A stretch of 64,000 nt of DNA from assembly GCF_003207825.1 (NCBI RefSeq), contig NZ_NKTY01000016.1, positions 1 through 64,000 of the forward strand, given 5' to 3'. Made by a program: the position numbers and the translations under genes. This document shows positions 25,501 to 33,967 of the stretch, piece by piece (the stretch's first letter is position 1; every line of letters starts with the position of its first letter). The notes beneath the pieces are model-generated. The model saw only the letters and a program-made list of their open reading frames with translations, searched no databases and was not told the DNA's origin. The DNA is from Komagataeibacter saccharivorans. Lineage in GTDB: Bacteria; Pseudomonadota; Alphaproteobacteria; Acetobacterales; Acetobacteraceae.

Positions 25501-26800
25501 CCTGACCGCTGACCAGCACGCCGCCAACCGGCTGCTGGGCACGGATGTCACCCATATCCTGCTGCGGGGCGGGGCGCGGTCGGGCAAGACCTTCGTGCTG
25601 GTGCGCGCCGTTGTCATCCGCGCGCTGAAGGCGGCGGGGACGCGGCACGGCATTTTCCGCCACCGGCTGAACGCGCTGCGGGCGACGGTGGTGGCCGATA
25701 CGTTTCCCGCCGTCATGCGGCGGTGCTTTCCCACCATGGAATGGGCGCTGTCACGCACGGACTGGACGGTGGAACTGCCCAACGGCTCCACCATCGTATT
25801 CGGCGGACTGGATGATGAGGACCGGACAGAAAAGATACTGGGGCTGGAGTTTGCGACCGTTTACCTGAACGAAGCCAGCCAGATCACCTATGGCGCACGC
25901 AACATGCTGCTTACCCGTCTTGCGCAGAAATCACCGCTGGCGCTGAAGGAATATATCGACGCCAACCCGCCCACCACCGCCCACTGGCTGTATCGGGTGT
26001 TTGAACAGGGGGTGGAGCCGGTATCGGGCGCGCCGCTGCCCGGTCGGGACCGTTATGCCACCATGCGGCTCAACCCCGATGGCAACCGTGCCAACCTTTC
26101 GGCAGGGTATCTGGCGCAACTTGAGGCCCTGCCGGAACGCGAGCGCAGGCGCTTCATGTTTGGGGAATACCAGCAGGCGGTGGATGGTGCGCTGTGGCGG
26201 ATGGAGGATTTCCGCCGTGACGCCCCCGTAACCCCCGCCACGCGCCCCGCCGTGGCCGCACGGATGCGGCGCATTGTGGTGGCGGTCGATCCATCGGGCT
26301 GTAGCGGGGCGGAAGATACCCGGTCGGATGAAATCGGCATTGTCGTCTGCGGCGTGGACGGGACGGGTATGGGCCATGTGCTGGCCGACCTGTCCCGCCG
26401 CGACAGTCCGGCGGGCTGGGCGCGCACGGCGTTGCAGGCGCAGGCCGACTGGGGTGCCGAACGGATCGTGGCGGAACATAATTTTGGCGGCGCGCTGGTG
26501 GAAGCAACCCTGCGTGGCCTTAACCCCAACGCCGCCCTGCGCATGGTTACGGCCAGCCGGGGCAAGGCCGCGCGGGCCGAACCGGTTGCGGCGTTATATG
26601 AACAGGGGCGCGTCACCCACCACGGCGCCCTGTGTGTGCTGGAGGAGCAGTTATGCCAGTTTTCCGCCAGCGGCTATCACGGCGCCCGTTCGCCCGACCG
26701 GGCGGATGCGCTGGTCTGGGCATTGAGCGACCTGATGCTGTCCACCCCGCCGCCCGCGCCCGCGCGGTGGGTGCCGACGCGGTTCAATATCGGACGTTAG
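25484..26800 (+). CDS. Terminase large subunit
   Basis: A 438-residue packaging ATPase/nuclease that pumps DNA into the head and cuts concatemers. Walker A is LLRGGARSGKT (about residues 26-36) and the Walker B-like ATVYLNEAS follows. The C-terminal nuclease domain has IVVAVDPSGCSG and ERIVAEHNFGGALVEATLRG, with acidic residues in a RuvC/RNase H-like arrangement, and ends with YHGARSPDRADALVWAL, a typical terminase ending. The ATG at 25484 lies within the small subunit gene. Its stop shares four bases with the stop of the convergent glycosyltransferase gene, so the phage operon is interrupted here. Confidence 0.93.
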   Translation: MTQPFSLTADQHAANRLLGTDVTHILLRGGARSGKTFVLVRAVVIRALKAAGTRHGIFRHRLNALRATVVADTFPAVMRRCFPTMEWALSRTDWTVELPNGSTIVFGGLDDEDRTEKILGLEFATVYLNEASQITYGARNMLLTRLAQKSPLALKEYIDANPPTTAHWLYRVFEQGVEPVSGAPLPGRDRYATMRLNPDGNRANLSAGYLAQLEALPERERRRFMFGEYQQAVDGALWRMEDFRRDAPVTPATRPAVAARMRRIVVAVDPSGCSGAEDTRSDEIGIVVCGVDGTGMGHVLADLSRRDSPAGWARTALQAQADWGAERIVAEHNFGGALVEATLRGLNPNAALRMVTASRGKAARAEPVAALYEQGRVTHHGALCVLEEQLCQFSASGYHGARSPDRADALVWALSDLMLSTPPPAPARWVPTRFNIGR

Positions 26801-28017
26801 CGCCCGGTTGCGGACAGGCGGGACAGGTGGGCAAGGAAAGGCGTCATCCGTTCGATCTGCGCGGCGGGGGAGAAACGCTCCGCCTGACTGTGGCCACGCG
26901 CCACCATCTGCTGCCACTGCGCGGTGTCCGCCGTCATCCGGTCAAGGGCTGCGATCCCCTGCGTGATGTCGCCGGTGTCCAGGGGATCGACCAGCAGGGC
27001 GGCATCCCCCGCGATTTCGCCCGTGGCGCCGCCGCGCGATGTCAGGACGGGCACGCCAAGGGCCATGGCCTCGATGATCGGCAGGCCGAAGCCTTCGGCA
27101 AGGGAGGGGAACAGCAGGGCGTGCGCGTCGCGCAGCGTGCGCAGCAGGGATTCCCGGCTGCACCACGGGATGCGGATGATCTGCTGCCGGGGCGTGCGGG
27201 GGGTGAAATCGGGCTGGTCATCCCCGTCCGGCCCCATGATGACCAGCGGGCGGGCCGTGCCGCTAAGGGCATGCGCGGCCACAAGGCGTTCGATGTTCTT
27301 GCGCGCTTCCACCCGCCCGATGAACAGGAAACACCCGGCGGGGGCGATGGCGGGGGTGGCCTCCATCGCACGGCGTTCGACATCGGTGATGCTGACGGGC
27401 TGGTAGAGGTTGAATATCCTGTCGGCGGGAACGTGAAACATATCCACGATCTGCTGGCGCACCGTTTCGGAAACGGTGACCACCACATCCGCAAGGGCGA
27501 CCTGCCGGCGCAGCAGCTTTTCCATGAAGGTCCGGTCTATGCCGGTCAGTTCCGGGTGGGTCAGCGGGATCAGGTCATGGATCGTGACCACGTTGATCGC
27601 GTCATCCACCAGAAAGGGCAGGGGATATGTTGAATACATGATGGCGGGCGGCTGACCGCCACACAGCCGCAGCGGGCGCTTCCAGATGCGGAAATGCACA
27701 TTGGCCAGCCGGAACAGGTCCGGCACGAACCAGCATCTCTCCCCCGTATCCGGGCGCTGCCGCCTGCGTACCCGCGTGGGAAAGGGCAGCAGCGCGTGCA
27801 TGAAGCGCAGCACCTTGCGCGCGGGCGTGTTGGGCGGGGGAGCGGTGGCGTCTGGCGCGCGGTCCCACAGATAGGTCACATCGCAGCCCATCTGCGTAAA
27901 ACACTGGCGCATGCCCGTGGTGTAGGTCGCAACCCCGGTCCCGCCGGGACGCCCCGTATTGCGGCTGTCGAGCCAGATCCGCAGGGGCGATGTTGAACCC
28001 GGATCACGCAACACCAT
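26797..28017 (-). CDS. Family 1/4-type glycosyltransferase (cargo)
   Basis: A 406-residue GT-B fold glycosyltransferase. The C-terminal donor domain shows FLFIGRVEARKNIERLVAAH, the GPDG segment, and SLAEGFGLPIIEAMALGVPVLTSRGGATGEIAGDAALLVDP, the GT4 nucleotide-sugar signature with EGFGLPIIEA. The N-terminal part contains TIHDLIPLTHPELTG, common in mannosyl- and rhamnosyl-transferases. It lies on the opposite strand between the terminase and portal genes, where phages normally have no host-type gene. It probably decorates a surface polysaccharide, possibly changing phage adsorption in the lysogen; that role is inferred from location only. Confidence 0.9.
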   Translation of the reverse strand: MVLRDPGSTSPLRIWLDSRNTGRPGGTGVATYTTGMRQCFTQMGCDVTYLWDRAPDATAPPPNTPARKVLRFMHALLPFPTRVRRRQRPDTGERCWFVPDLFRLANVHFRIWKRPLRLCGGQPPAIMYSTYPLPFLVDDAINVVTIHDLIPLTHPELTGIDRTFMEKLLRRQVALADVVVTVSETVRQQIVDMFHVPADRIFNLYQPVSITDVERRAMEATPAIAPAGCFLFIGRVEARKNIERLVAAHALSGTARPLVIMGPDGDDQPDFTPRTPRQQIIRIPWCSRESLLRTLRDAHALLFPSLAEGFGLPIIEAMALGVPVLTSRGGATGEIAGDAALLVDPLDTGDITQGIAALDRMTADTAQWQQMVARGHSQAERFSPAAQIERMTPFLAHLSRLSATGR

Positions 28018-28104
28018 CAGCTTTCCCCATATTCATTGACGACGCGCCACAAGGCGGGTCCACCTATCCCATGAATAGCCGCCCCTGTCATGCCCACCCG
28101 CCCG

Positions 28105-28692
28105 TCAGGCCGGGACGGGGTGGAAATGGCGGGTAACATCCACCCGCGCACCGGGGGCAAGGCGCAGCAGCGGGATGCGGACATGGGCGAAGGCGGCGTT
28201 GACCAGCCCGTCGCGGTACTGGCGTTCGGGTCGGGCATGGGTGGCGTCATCCAGTTCAATGCCCAGCACCACCGCGCCGGTGCCTTCGTCCACCACCACG
28301 AAATCAATGGATTTGGATGCGATCTTGAAAAACGCCTGCCGGTTCAGGGTGCTATCCGGGCCGCGTGGCACGATGAAATCCGCCATGCGCACCTGCGGGC
28401 AGACATGATAGCCGCGCGGCACCTGCATGCGCAGCGTATCCAGCACCCGGCGTTCCCATACCGACAGCAGGGGCCGGGGCTGGTACAGCCGCACCGCCCA
28501 GTCGTAATCGGTCATGGATACGGGAACGCTGAACCCTGCATCGCCCGCAAGGTCGGGCGGGACGGGACGCGGGTGCCCGGGTGCGGGCGGCAGGGATGGC
28601 CGCCTGCGCCGCATCACCGCCACAACCGCCGCGATGGCCACAAAAGCCACCCCCAGCCGGATCGGTGTCAGGAACAGGGGACTGATATCCAT
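28105..28692 (-). CDS. Membrane-anchored DUF2726 protein
   Basis: A 195-residue protein with one N-terminal membrane helix (about residues 5-27) followed by a basic stretch and a DUF2726 domain. The domain shows RPLLSVWERRVLDTLRMQ, CPQVRMADFI, KIASKSIDFVVVDEGTGAVVLGIELDDATHARPERQYRDGLVNAAFAHVRIPLLRL. The IDFVV...GIELDD pattern is that of restriction-endonuclease-like folds, so a nuclease or DNA-binding role is possible but unproven. The ATG at 28692 places the helix at the N-terminus. It is oriented with the glycosyltransferase and against the phage genes. Confidence 0.8.
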   Translation of the reverse strand: MDISPLFLTPIRLGVAFVAIAAVVAVMRRRRPSLPPAPGHPRPVPPDLAGDAGFSVPVSMTDYDWAVRLYQPRPLLSVWERRVLDTLRMQVPRGYHVCPQVRMADFIVPRGPDSTLNRQAFFKIASKSIDFVVVDEGTGAVVLGIELDDATHARPERQYRDGLVNAAFAHVRIPLLRLAPGARVDVTRHFHPVPA

Positions 28693-28810
28693 TAATTTTT
28701 TCCTCCCCACGGGGGCCGTGTCGCATGGCGGCCTGTCTATCGCGCTTCCGCCGTGACCGCACCCCCCAGATCACACATCACCCCGCACGCCCTGATACCG
28801 GAGAGAGAGC

Positions 28811-30223
28811 ATGGACTGGCAGGAACTGAAAAAAACCTACCCGCGCGACCCGGACCTGCCGCCGCGCGCGCATGATCTTGCCGCACTGGGCCGGGTGCTG
28901 GCGGGCACGCAGTACGACGCCATCCCCAATCCCTTCGGCACCGAATATAACGGGGCGGGGGAATACATACCGCTGGCGCGGCGCAGGCCATCGGTGCGGA
29001 CCAATATGTGCCGCGCGGTGGTGGATGATGCGGTGTCGCTGCTGTTCGGGGCGTCGCACTGGCCCGCAACCGTGGCGTCCGATCCGGCGCTGCCTGCCAT
29101 CATGGCGCAGATGGCGGCGGAAACGGCGCTGCCCGCCCTGATGACACAGGCGGCGACGCGCGGCAGCGTGGGGTCGGTTGCCGTGCTGGTGGAAGCGGTG
29201 GACCGCCACCTGCGTTTTCAGGTGCATGATACGCTGTACCTGACCCCGCAATGGGATGCGGATGGCACGCTGGCCAGCGTTACCGAACGCTACAAGGTGA
29301 CGGGCGCCATCCTGCTGGCGCAGGGCTGGCCCATCGCGCCCGATGACATGGGCAGCGTGTTCTGGTGGCAGCGCGTATGGGACCGGGCGGACTGCCACGT
29401 TTACATCCCGCAGCGCGTCGATGCCGGGCCGCCCGCGCGGGTGGACGCCACGCGCGGCACGCATCACGGTCTGGGCTTCGTGCCGTGGGTGTGGATGGCC
29501 AACCTTGCCGCCCCCGGCGTGATGGACGGGCCATGCACGTTCGCGCCCGCCATCGATACGGTGATCGAATGCGATTACCTGCTGTCCCAGGCGGGACGGG
29601 GGCTGAAATACAGTGCCGATCCGCGCCTTGTCATCCGTGCGGGGGCGGACCCGTATGCCGATGGCACGCCTGCATCCAGCGGCGGGGCGGCGGCGGCGCT
29701 GACCCTGCCGCTGGATGGGGATGCCAAGCTGCTGGAAATCAACGGCGACGCCGCAGGGGCCATGCGTGACCATTACCGCGAACTGCGCGCCAGCGTGATG
29801 GAACAGATACACGGCAACCGCGCGCAGGCCGACAGCCTGTCCGCCCCCACGTCGGGCCGCGCGATGGAGATGCTGTACCAGCCCCTGCTGTGGCTGGCGG
29901 ACCGGATGCGCCTGTCCTATGGCGAATACGGGCTGCTGGCGCTGTATCGCATGGCGTGCCGTTTTTCGCAGGTGATCGCGGGCGGCATACGCATTGGCGG
30001 GGTGGATTACGCGGGGCTGGACCCTGCGGGCCTTGCGTTGCAGTGGCCGCCCTATTTCCCCGGCACGGAAGCCGAGCTTGCGCAACTGGCGCAGGGGCTG
30101 GGGGCGGCGGTGCAGGGTGGTTTCGTCTCACGCCAGACGGCCTGCGCCATTTTCGCCGCCCGTGCCGGGTGTCCCGCGCCCCATGCGGAATGGGCGCGCA
30201 TCGTGACCGAAAGCCAGACCTGA
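28811..30223 (+). CDS. Phage portal protein (SPP1 gp6 type)
   Basis: A 470-residue portal subunit, the ring through which DNA enters and leaves the head. The order and motifs match SPP1-gp6-like portals: NPFGTEYNGAGEYIPLARRRPSVRTNMCRAVVDDAVSLLFG near the N-terminus, the wing domain, then LRASVMEQIHGNRAQADSLSAPTSGRAMEMLYQPLLWLADRMR in the stem/clip region. GAGAGAGAG precedes the ATG. It follows the two cargo genes, 2.0 kb from the terminase, and precedes the scaffold and capsid. Confidence 0.88.
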   Translation: MDWQELKKTYPRDPDLPPRAHDLAALGRVLAGTQYDAIPNPFGTEYNGAGEYIPLARRRPSVRTNMCRAVVDDAVSLLFGASHWPATVASDPALPAIMAQMAAETALPALMTQAATRGSVGSVAVLVEAVDRHLRFQVHDTLYLTPQWDADGTLASVTERYKVTGAILLAQGWPIAPDDMGSVFWWQRVWDRADCHVYIPQRVDAGPPARVDATRGTHHGLGFVPWVWMANLAAPGVMDGPCTFAPAIDTVIECDYLLSQAGRGLKYSADPRLVIRAGADPYADGTPASSGGAAAALTLPLDGDAKLLEINGDAAGAMRDHYRELRASVMEQIHGNRAQADSLSAPTSGRAMEMLYQPLLWLADRMRLSYGEYGLLALYRMACRFSQVIAGGIRIGGVDYAGLDPAGLALQWPPYFPGTEAELAQLAQGLGAAVQGGFVSRQTACAIFAARAGCPAPHAEWARIVTESQT

Positions 30224-30252
30224 CCTTACCCTGAAAAAAACCGAGGTACGAC

Positions 30253-30753
30253 ATGACCCGATCCAGCGTTCCCCAGACCCCCGACATGGATACCCTGCGC
30301 CATGAACTGGCCGCCCTGCGCGCCGAACGGGATGAAGCCGTAAGCGCCCGCACCGCGCTGGAGGCCGACCTTGCCCGCAGCGCCGAACAGGCCAGCACGG
30401 CCCGCACCCGTGCCGATCGCGCCGTCATCCGCGCCGAAGCCCGCGCCCTTGCCGCCCGCATGGGGGCTGTGGAACCCGCCGATGTGGTGCGTCTGGTGGA
30501 CCTGTCGGGCGTGACGCTGGGCGATGACGGGCTGCCGCAGGGGCTGGACACGATCATGCAGGCCGCGCGTGAAAGCCGCGCCTACCTGTTCACCACGCCG
30601 CAGCCCGTATCGGGTGCGGCCACCGGCACCACCGCCGCAGGCCCCGCGCCGCGTGCGGGCGATCCCGCCCCGTTCGATGCCCGCACGGCTGGCGCGCGCG
30701 ATGTAAGGGCGGCAGCGGGTGCGGCGGGCCTGCGCTGGCCGGTGGCGAACTGA
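30253..30753 (+). CDS. Head scaffolding-type protein
   Basis: A 166-residue protein whose N-terminal third is a charged coiled coil (TLRHELAALRAERDEAVSARTALEADLARSAEQ), followed by AARMGAVEPADVVRLVDLSGVTLGDDGLPQGLDTIMQAARESRAYLF, which matches phage capsid scaffold / GP20-like proteins. The C-terminus is a flexible Ala/Pro stretch ending GLRWPVAN. It would guide capsid assembly and then leave the procapsid. GAGG precedes the ATG. Its place between portal and capsid genes supports the call. Confidence 0.78.
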   Translation: MTRSSVPQTPDMDTLRHELAALRAERDEAVSARTALEADLARSAEQASTARTRADRAVIRAEARALAARMGAVEPADVVRLVDLSGVTLGDDGLPQGLDTIMQAARESRAYLFTTPQPVSGAATGTTAAGPAPRAGDPAPFDARTAGARDVRAAAGAAGLRWPVAN

Positions 30754-30760
30754 AAAACCG

Positions 30761-30786
30761 TGCCGGTCCCGCCTGCGGGACCGGCA
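30761..30786. terminator. Hairpin directly after the scaffold gene
   Basis: TGCCGGTCCC at 30761-30770 pairs perfectly with GGGACCGGCA at 30777-30786. No T-run follows on the plus strand; on the minus strand the stem is followed by CGGTTTTT. It could stop transcription from the right or protect the scaffold mRNA 3' end. Confidence 0.45.
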
Positions 30787-30936
30787 GACCGGAACACGGC
30801 TGCAGGGGTCGGGATCGTTACGCAGGTATTGCGTGCCTGCCGCCATCAAGCCTGATTTACAGGACCGGAAGGCATGCGCGGGGGCGGCCCACTGGAACCG
30901 TCCCGCGTCTTTCGGTGTTGCTGAAGCCCTGCATGC

Positions 30937-30950
30937 CCTGACAGGTCAGG
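30937..30950. repeat. CCTGACA-GTCAGG palindrome, copy 2
   Basis: CCTGACAGGTCAGG differs from the palindrome at 17933-17946 by one base. It lies in the gap upstream of the capsid gene and just upstream of an AT-rich, promoter-like stretch (about 30966-31034). Confidence 0.55.
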
Positions 30951-31206
30951 ATGGAGGGGACAGCCGGATCATTACATATTCCGTGCCTGTATCGGCACTG
31001 ATATCCATATCATTATTGCGTAATACCACCTTTTACCCGTTCCGCGCCCGATGCTGCGCGGAACGGGCAAGGGGTCGTGCGTATCGTGCCCCTTATCTTC
31101 CAACCACCCCGGCCCCTACATGACGCCTGCCGTCATGGCCACCCCTGCCGCCGCCCGTGCAGTCCTGCATGGCGGCTTTTTTTGTTCTTTCAAGGAAATG
31201 AACTTC
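30951..31206 (+). promoter_or_regulatory. Structured leader of the major capsid gene
   Basis: The gap before the capsid gene is dense in secondary structure. A small stem, GTGCC/GGCAC, is at 30983-30998. A perfect 12-base stem, CCCGTTCCGCGC at 31036-31047 with GCGCGGAACGGG at 31056-31067, follows. The third is the terminator at 31150-31183, whose T-run ends about 23 bases before the capsid ATG. An AT-rich stretch at about 30966-31034 is the best promoter candidate, so capsid transcripts would have to pass the terminator. It could be an attenuated leader or a small RNA gene with the capsid transcribed by read-through. Confidence 0.55.
31150..31183 (+). terminator. Intrinsic terminator just upstream of the capsid gene
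   Basis: Outer stem GCCGCC at 31150-31155 with GGCGGC at 31171-31176, inner stem TGCAG/CTGCA, followed by seven Ts (31177-31183). This is the strongest intrinsic terminator seen in the prophage. AAGGA, the capsid ribosome binding site, begins only nine bases after the T-run. Confidence 0.75.
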
Positions 31207-32559
31207 ATGGCCATTGCCAATTTCCCCGCCGCCCTGCAGCCGGTCATCCAGCAGGGGTTCCTGTCGCGCGCGTTTCAGGATGCGCTGCAGTCGCGGCTGG
31301 GCTTCCGCTCCATCGCGGACCAGATGGAATTTCCCGCCCGCATCGGCCAGACCATTACCGATACCCGCGCGGGCCTGCTGCCGCCTGCGACCACGCCGCT
31401 CAACCCCACCGCCAATACCAGCTTCGACAACGGCATGACGCCCGCCGAATGGTCGGTGGAACAGTACACGCTGACCATCAACCAGTACGGCAACACCATG
31501 GACCTGAACCAGGTAACGGAAGGTGTCGGCATCGCCAACCAGTTCCTGGCCAACGCATCGCGCCTTGGCATCAATGCGCGGCAGACGCTGGACCGGCTGG
31601 CGCGCAATGCGCTGTTCGGCGGGGCGCAGAACGGGGTGGGCGGCTATCTGGGCGGCAATACGCGCGTCACCGCCACGCTGGGTTCGGCGGGGACGGACGT
31701 TGCGGTGGACGACATCCGGGGTTTCCAGAACATCCTTTCCGCCGAGGGGCAGGTGGTGTCCGTTGGCGCATCCGCCGGCATGACCGTCACCATCGGGGCA
31801 GGGTCCTATACGCTGGTGGGCGTGACGGCTGACGCCACCAATACATCCACCGCGCCGGAAGGGATTTCAGGCACGCTTACGCTGGGCGCCAGCGTATCGG
31901 TATCCAATGGCACGGCAGGCAATGCGGTGGTGGCCGCCACCGCCCCGCTGGTGCTGCGGCCCAATGCGCGCGCCACCACGGCGGCCCTTGCAACGGGCGA
32001 CCTGCTGACGGTGCAGTCGATCCTTGGCGCGCTGGCGGTGCTGCGTGACAACAACGTGCCCACGCCGGAAGGCGGCGTCTATCACTGCTATCTGGACAAT
32101 GCGCAGTTGCTTGGCCTGTTCCGTGATGACGACTTCAAGCTGCTGTATCGCGGGCAGTACGGGTCCGACACGTACCAGACCGGCCAGATCTTCGACCTGC
32201 TGGGCGTGCGCTTCATCCCCACGACGGAGGCCCCGCAGCAGGCATCGCTGGGGGCGGGGGCGATCCACCGCGCCATCATCTGCGGTCAGGGCGCGCTGAT
32301 CGAAGGCGATTACGCCAATATCGGCACGCATTACGCCCCGCTTCTGGATGGCGGCGAACTGACGGATGTGGAGGGCGTGTGCATGATCACCCGCCCGGCG
32401 CTGGACCGTCTGGCGCAGATCATCGCGCAGTCGTGGTCATGGATCGGTGGCTTCGCGCTGCCCACGGACCTGACCGCCAATACCACGGTCATTCCCACCG
32501 CCACCAACAGCTATCTCAAGCGCGGGGTGGTGATCGAAAGCCTTGGCGCGGGGGCCTGA
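31207..32559 (+). CDS. Major capsid protein (N4-gp56 type)
   Basis: A 450-residue capsid protein of the N4-gp56 family (HK97-like fold). Matches are MAIANFPAALQPVIQQGFLSRAF, EFPARIGQTITDTRAGLLPPATTPLNP, EQYTLTINQYGNTMDLNQV, and NARQTLDRLARNALFGG, then an inserted beta-rich domain (about residues 150-260) with many Thr/Val/Gly, and a return to the core at QSILGALAVLRDNNVPTPEGGVYHCYLDNAQLLGL. AAGGA ten bases upstream supports the ATG at 31207 rather than 31198. The gene is flanked by terminators at 31150-31183 and 32570-32601, so it forms its own transcription unit. Confidence 0.9.
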   Translation: MAIANFPAALQPVIQQGFLSRAFQDALQSRLGFRSIADQMEFPARIGQTITDTRAGLLPPATTPLNPTANTSFDNGMTPAEWSVEQYTLTINQYGNTMDLNQVTEGVGIANQFLANASRLGINARQTLDRLARNALFGGAQNGVGGYLGGNTRVTATLGSAGTDVAVDDIRGFQNILSAEGQVVSVGASAGMTVTIGAGSYTLVGVTADATNTSTAPEGISGTLTLGASVSVSNGTAGNAVVAATAPLVLRPNARATTAALATGDLLTVQSILGALAVLRDNNVPTPEGGVYHCYLDNAQLLGLFRDDDFKLLYRGQYGSDTYQTGQIFDLLGVRFIPTTEAPQQASLGAGAIHRAIICGQGALIEGDYANIGTHYAPLLDGGELTDVEGVCMITRPALDRLAQIIAQSWSWIGGFALPTDLTANTTVIPTATNSYLKRGVVIESLGAGA

Positions 32560-32569
32560 GGGGGCTGAC

Positions 32570-32601
32570 GGGGCGCGGGCGCGTTGCCCGCGCCCCTTTC
32601 T
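32570..32601 (+). terminator. Intrinsic terminator after the capsid gene
   Basis: GGGGCGCGGGC at 32570-32580 pairs perfectly with GCCCGCGCCCC at 32586-32596 around the loop GCGTT, followed by TTTCT. It lies ten bases after the capsid stop codon. Confidence 0.7.
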
Positions 32602-32690
32602 CCCGCCCGGCACGCAACCGGCCGGTGGGATGATCCTGCAATCCCGCATTCCCCCGCAAAACGGCGCTGACAGGAAACGGAGGCGACAGC

Positions 32691-33167
32691 ATGACAGACA
32701 CCCCCTGCGGCGCGGACACCACCACGCCGGTCTCATCCCCGCCCGCCACCTGCGCGCCGGTTGCGGTGCCGGTTGCCGGTGCCATGGCGGACACGCCACT
32801 GGTGGATACGGAACTGGCGCAGGCGCGGCGCTACATGGGTTATCCCGCCATGGGCGGACAGGATGGCGGCATGCAGTCATGGCGGTTTTTCCGCGTGTAC
32901 GGGTTCAATGAATGGCGGCTGCGTAACCTCGCACCCGAAGAATGTGCGCAGGCGCGCGCGTTCCTGACCCAGTGCCAGATGCTGGAAAGCGCGATCATGG
33001 CCGCCACCGCCAATCTTGATACCGACCGCGCCGCCGTGTGGACCCGCAACCGTAGCGAAGTGCCTGACCGCTTCATGCTGTACACGCGCTGGCGGGTGCA
33101 GTTGTGCAATTTCATGGGCGTGCCGCCGGGGCCGGGCCTGCGCGGGACGGGGGAAATCATCATCTGA
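32691..33167 (+). CDS. Putative head-completion / connector protein
   Basis: A 158-residue protein without a confident family match. The first 50 residues are Pro/Ala/Thr-rich and look unstructured; the rest is helical (ELAQARRYMGYPAMGG, FNEWRLRNLAPEECAQARAFLTQCQMLESAIMAATANL). CGGAGGCG precedes the ATG. Its stop overlaps the start of the next gene (TGATG). Position just after the capsid suggests a head-tail connector or neck role. Confidence 0.6.
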   Translation: MTDTPCGADTTTPVSSPPATCAPVAVPVAGAMADTPLVDTELAQARRYMGYPAMGGQDGGMQSWRFFRVYGFNEWRLRNLAPEECAQARAFLTQCQMLESAIMAATANLDTDRAAVWTRNRSEVPDRFMLYTRWRVQLCNFMGVPPGPGLRGTGEIII

Positions 33168-33817
33168 TGGACCAGACAGCCCTGAACAGCCTTGCCGCGC
33201 GTGGCTTCGCGCGCGCGGCCTGCCATGTGGGTGCGCCCGCCACGCAGTTCCGCCCCACCGATGCGCTCGCCCCCTGCGTCAGTCCTTATGCACGGGTCAT
33301 GGTGGCCTTCAGCACCGAGCGGGATTTCACTTTCTCCGGCCCGGCATTGTGGGATGTGCCGTTCGTGTACGCGCTGATGGATACGCGCGACGTGCGGGCG
33401 GGCGACATTCTTACCTGCGGCGCGGATACGGCCTTCATCGCCCGGTGCGTGCCCTTCCGGCCCCCCTTATGCGTGTTGTGCGGCACGACGATAACACTGA
33501 CCGGCACCACGGCGCAGGGGACGGATCAGGCCGATCCGGGCGGCTATGCCACATCGGGCGATGTCGGGGCGCAGGTGATATTTGCCACGGGCTGGCCCGC
33601 CATGATCCGCGCGGGCGGGGGCGCTACGGTGCCCGGACCGGTACAGCCCGGCGCGATCCATGGTGGCGGAATGGAAATGTTCGTGCCCGCCATTCCGGGC
33701 ATCATGGTGCAGCCCGCCATGTGGGTCACGGACGGGGACGGCACGCGCTACACCATCGGCGGCACGCATACAGGGCCGTGGGGCACACGCTGCCAGATCC
33801 AGCAGCAGCAGGTTTAG
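33167..33817 (+). CDS. Putative neck / head-tail joining protein
   Basis: A 216-residue protein of unknown family, predicted mostly beta. Recognisable stretches are AFSTERDFTFSGPALWDVPFVYALMDTRDVRAGDILTCG and MWVTDGDGTRYTIGGTHTGPWGTRCQI, the latter resembling small beta-barrel joining proteins. It starts inside the stop region of the previous gene, showing coupled translation. Its place between capsid and tail sheath fits a neck component. Confidence 0.55.
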   Translation: MDQTALNSLAARGFARAACHVGAPATQFRPTDALAPCVSPYARVMVAFSTERDFTFSGPALWDVPFVYALMDTRDVRAGDILTCGADTAFIARCVPFRPPLCVLCGTTITLTGTTAQGTDQADPGGYATSGDVGAQVIFATGWPAMIRAGGGATVPGPVQPGAIHGGGMEMFVPAIPGIMVQPAMWVTDGDGTRYTIGGTHTGPWGTRCQIQQQQV

Positions 33818-33967
33818 GCCCCGTCAGTCGGCCCCGGTGAAACGGGGCGGGCGGGGAACCGGCTTTTCCAACCTCTTGGCAGAACCGGCCCAAAACCGTG
33901 CCCGTCCATGACGGATGCGGGGCAGGGCGGCTGCCTATCCACCACAGGGAGCAGGAGCGGACAGGCC

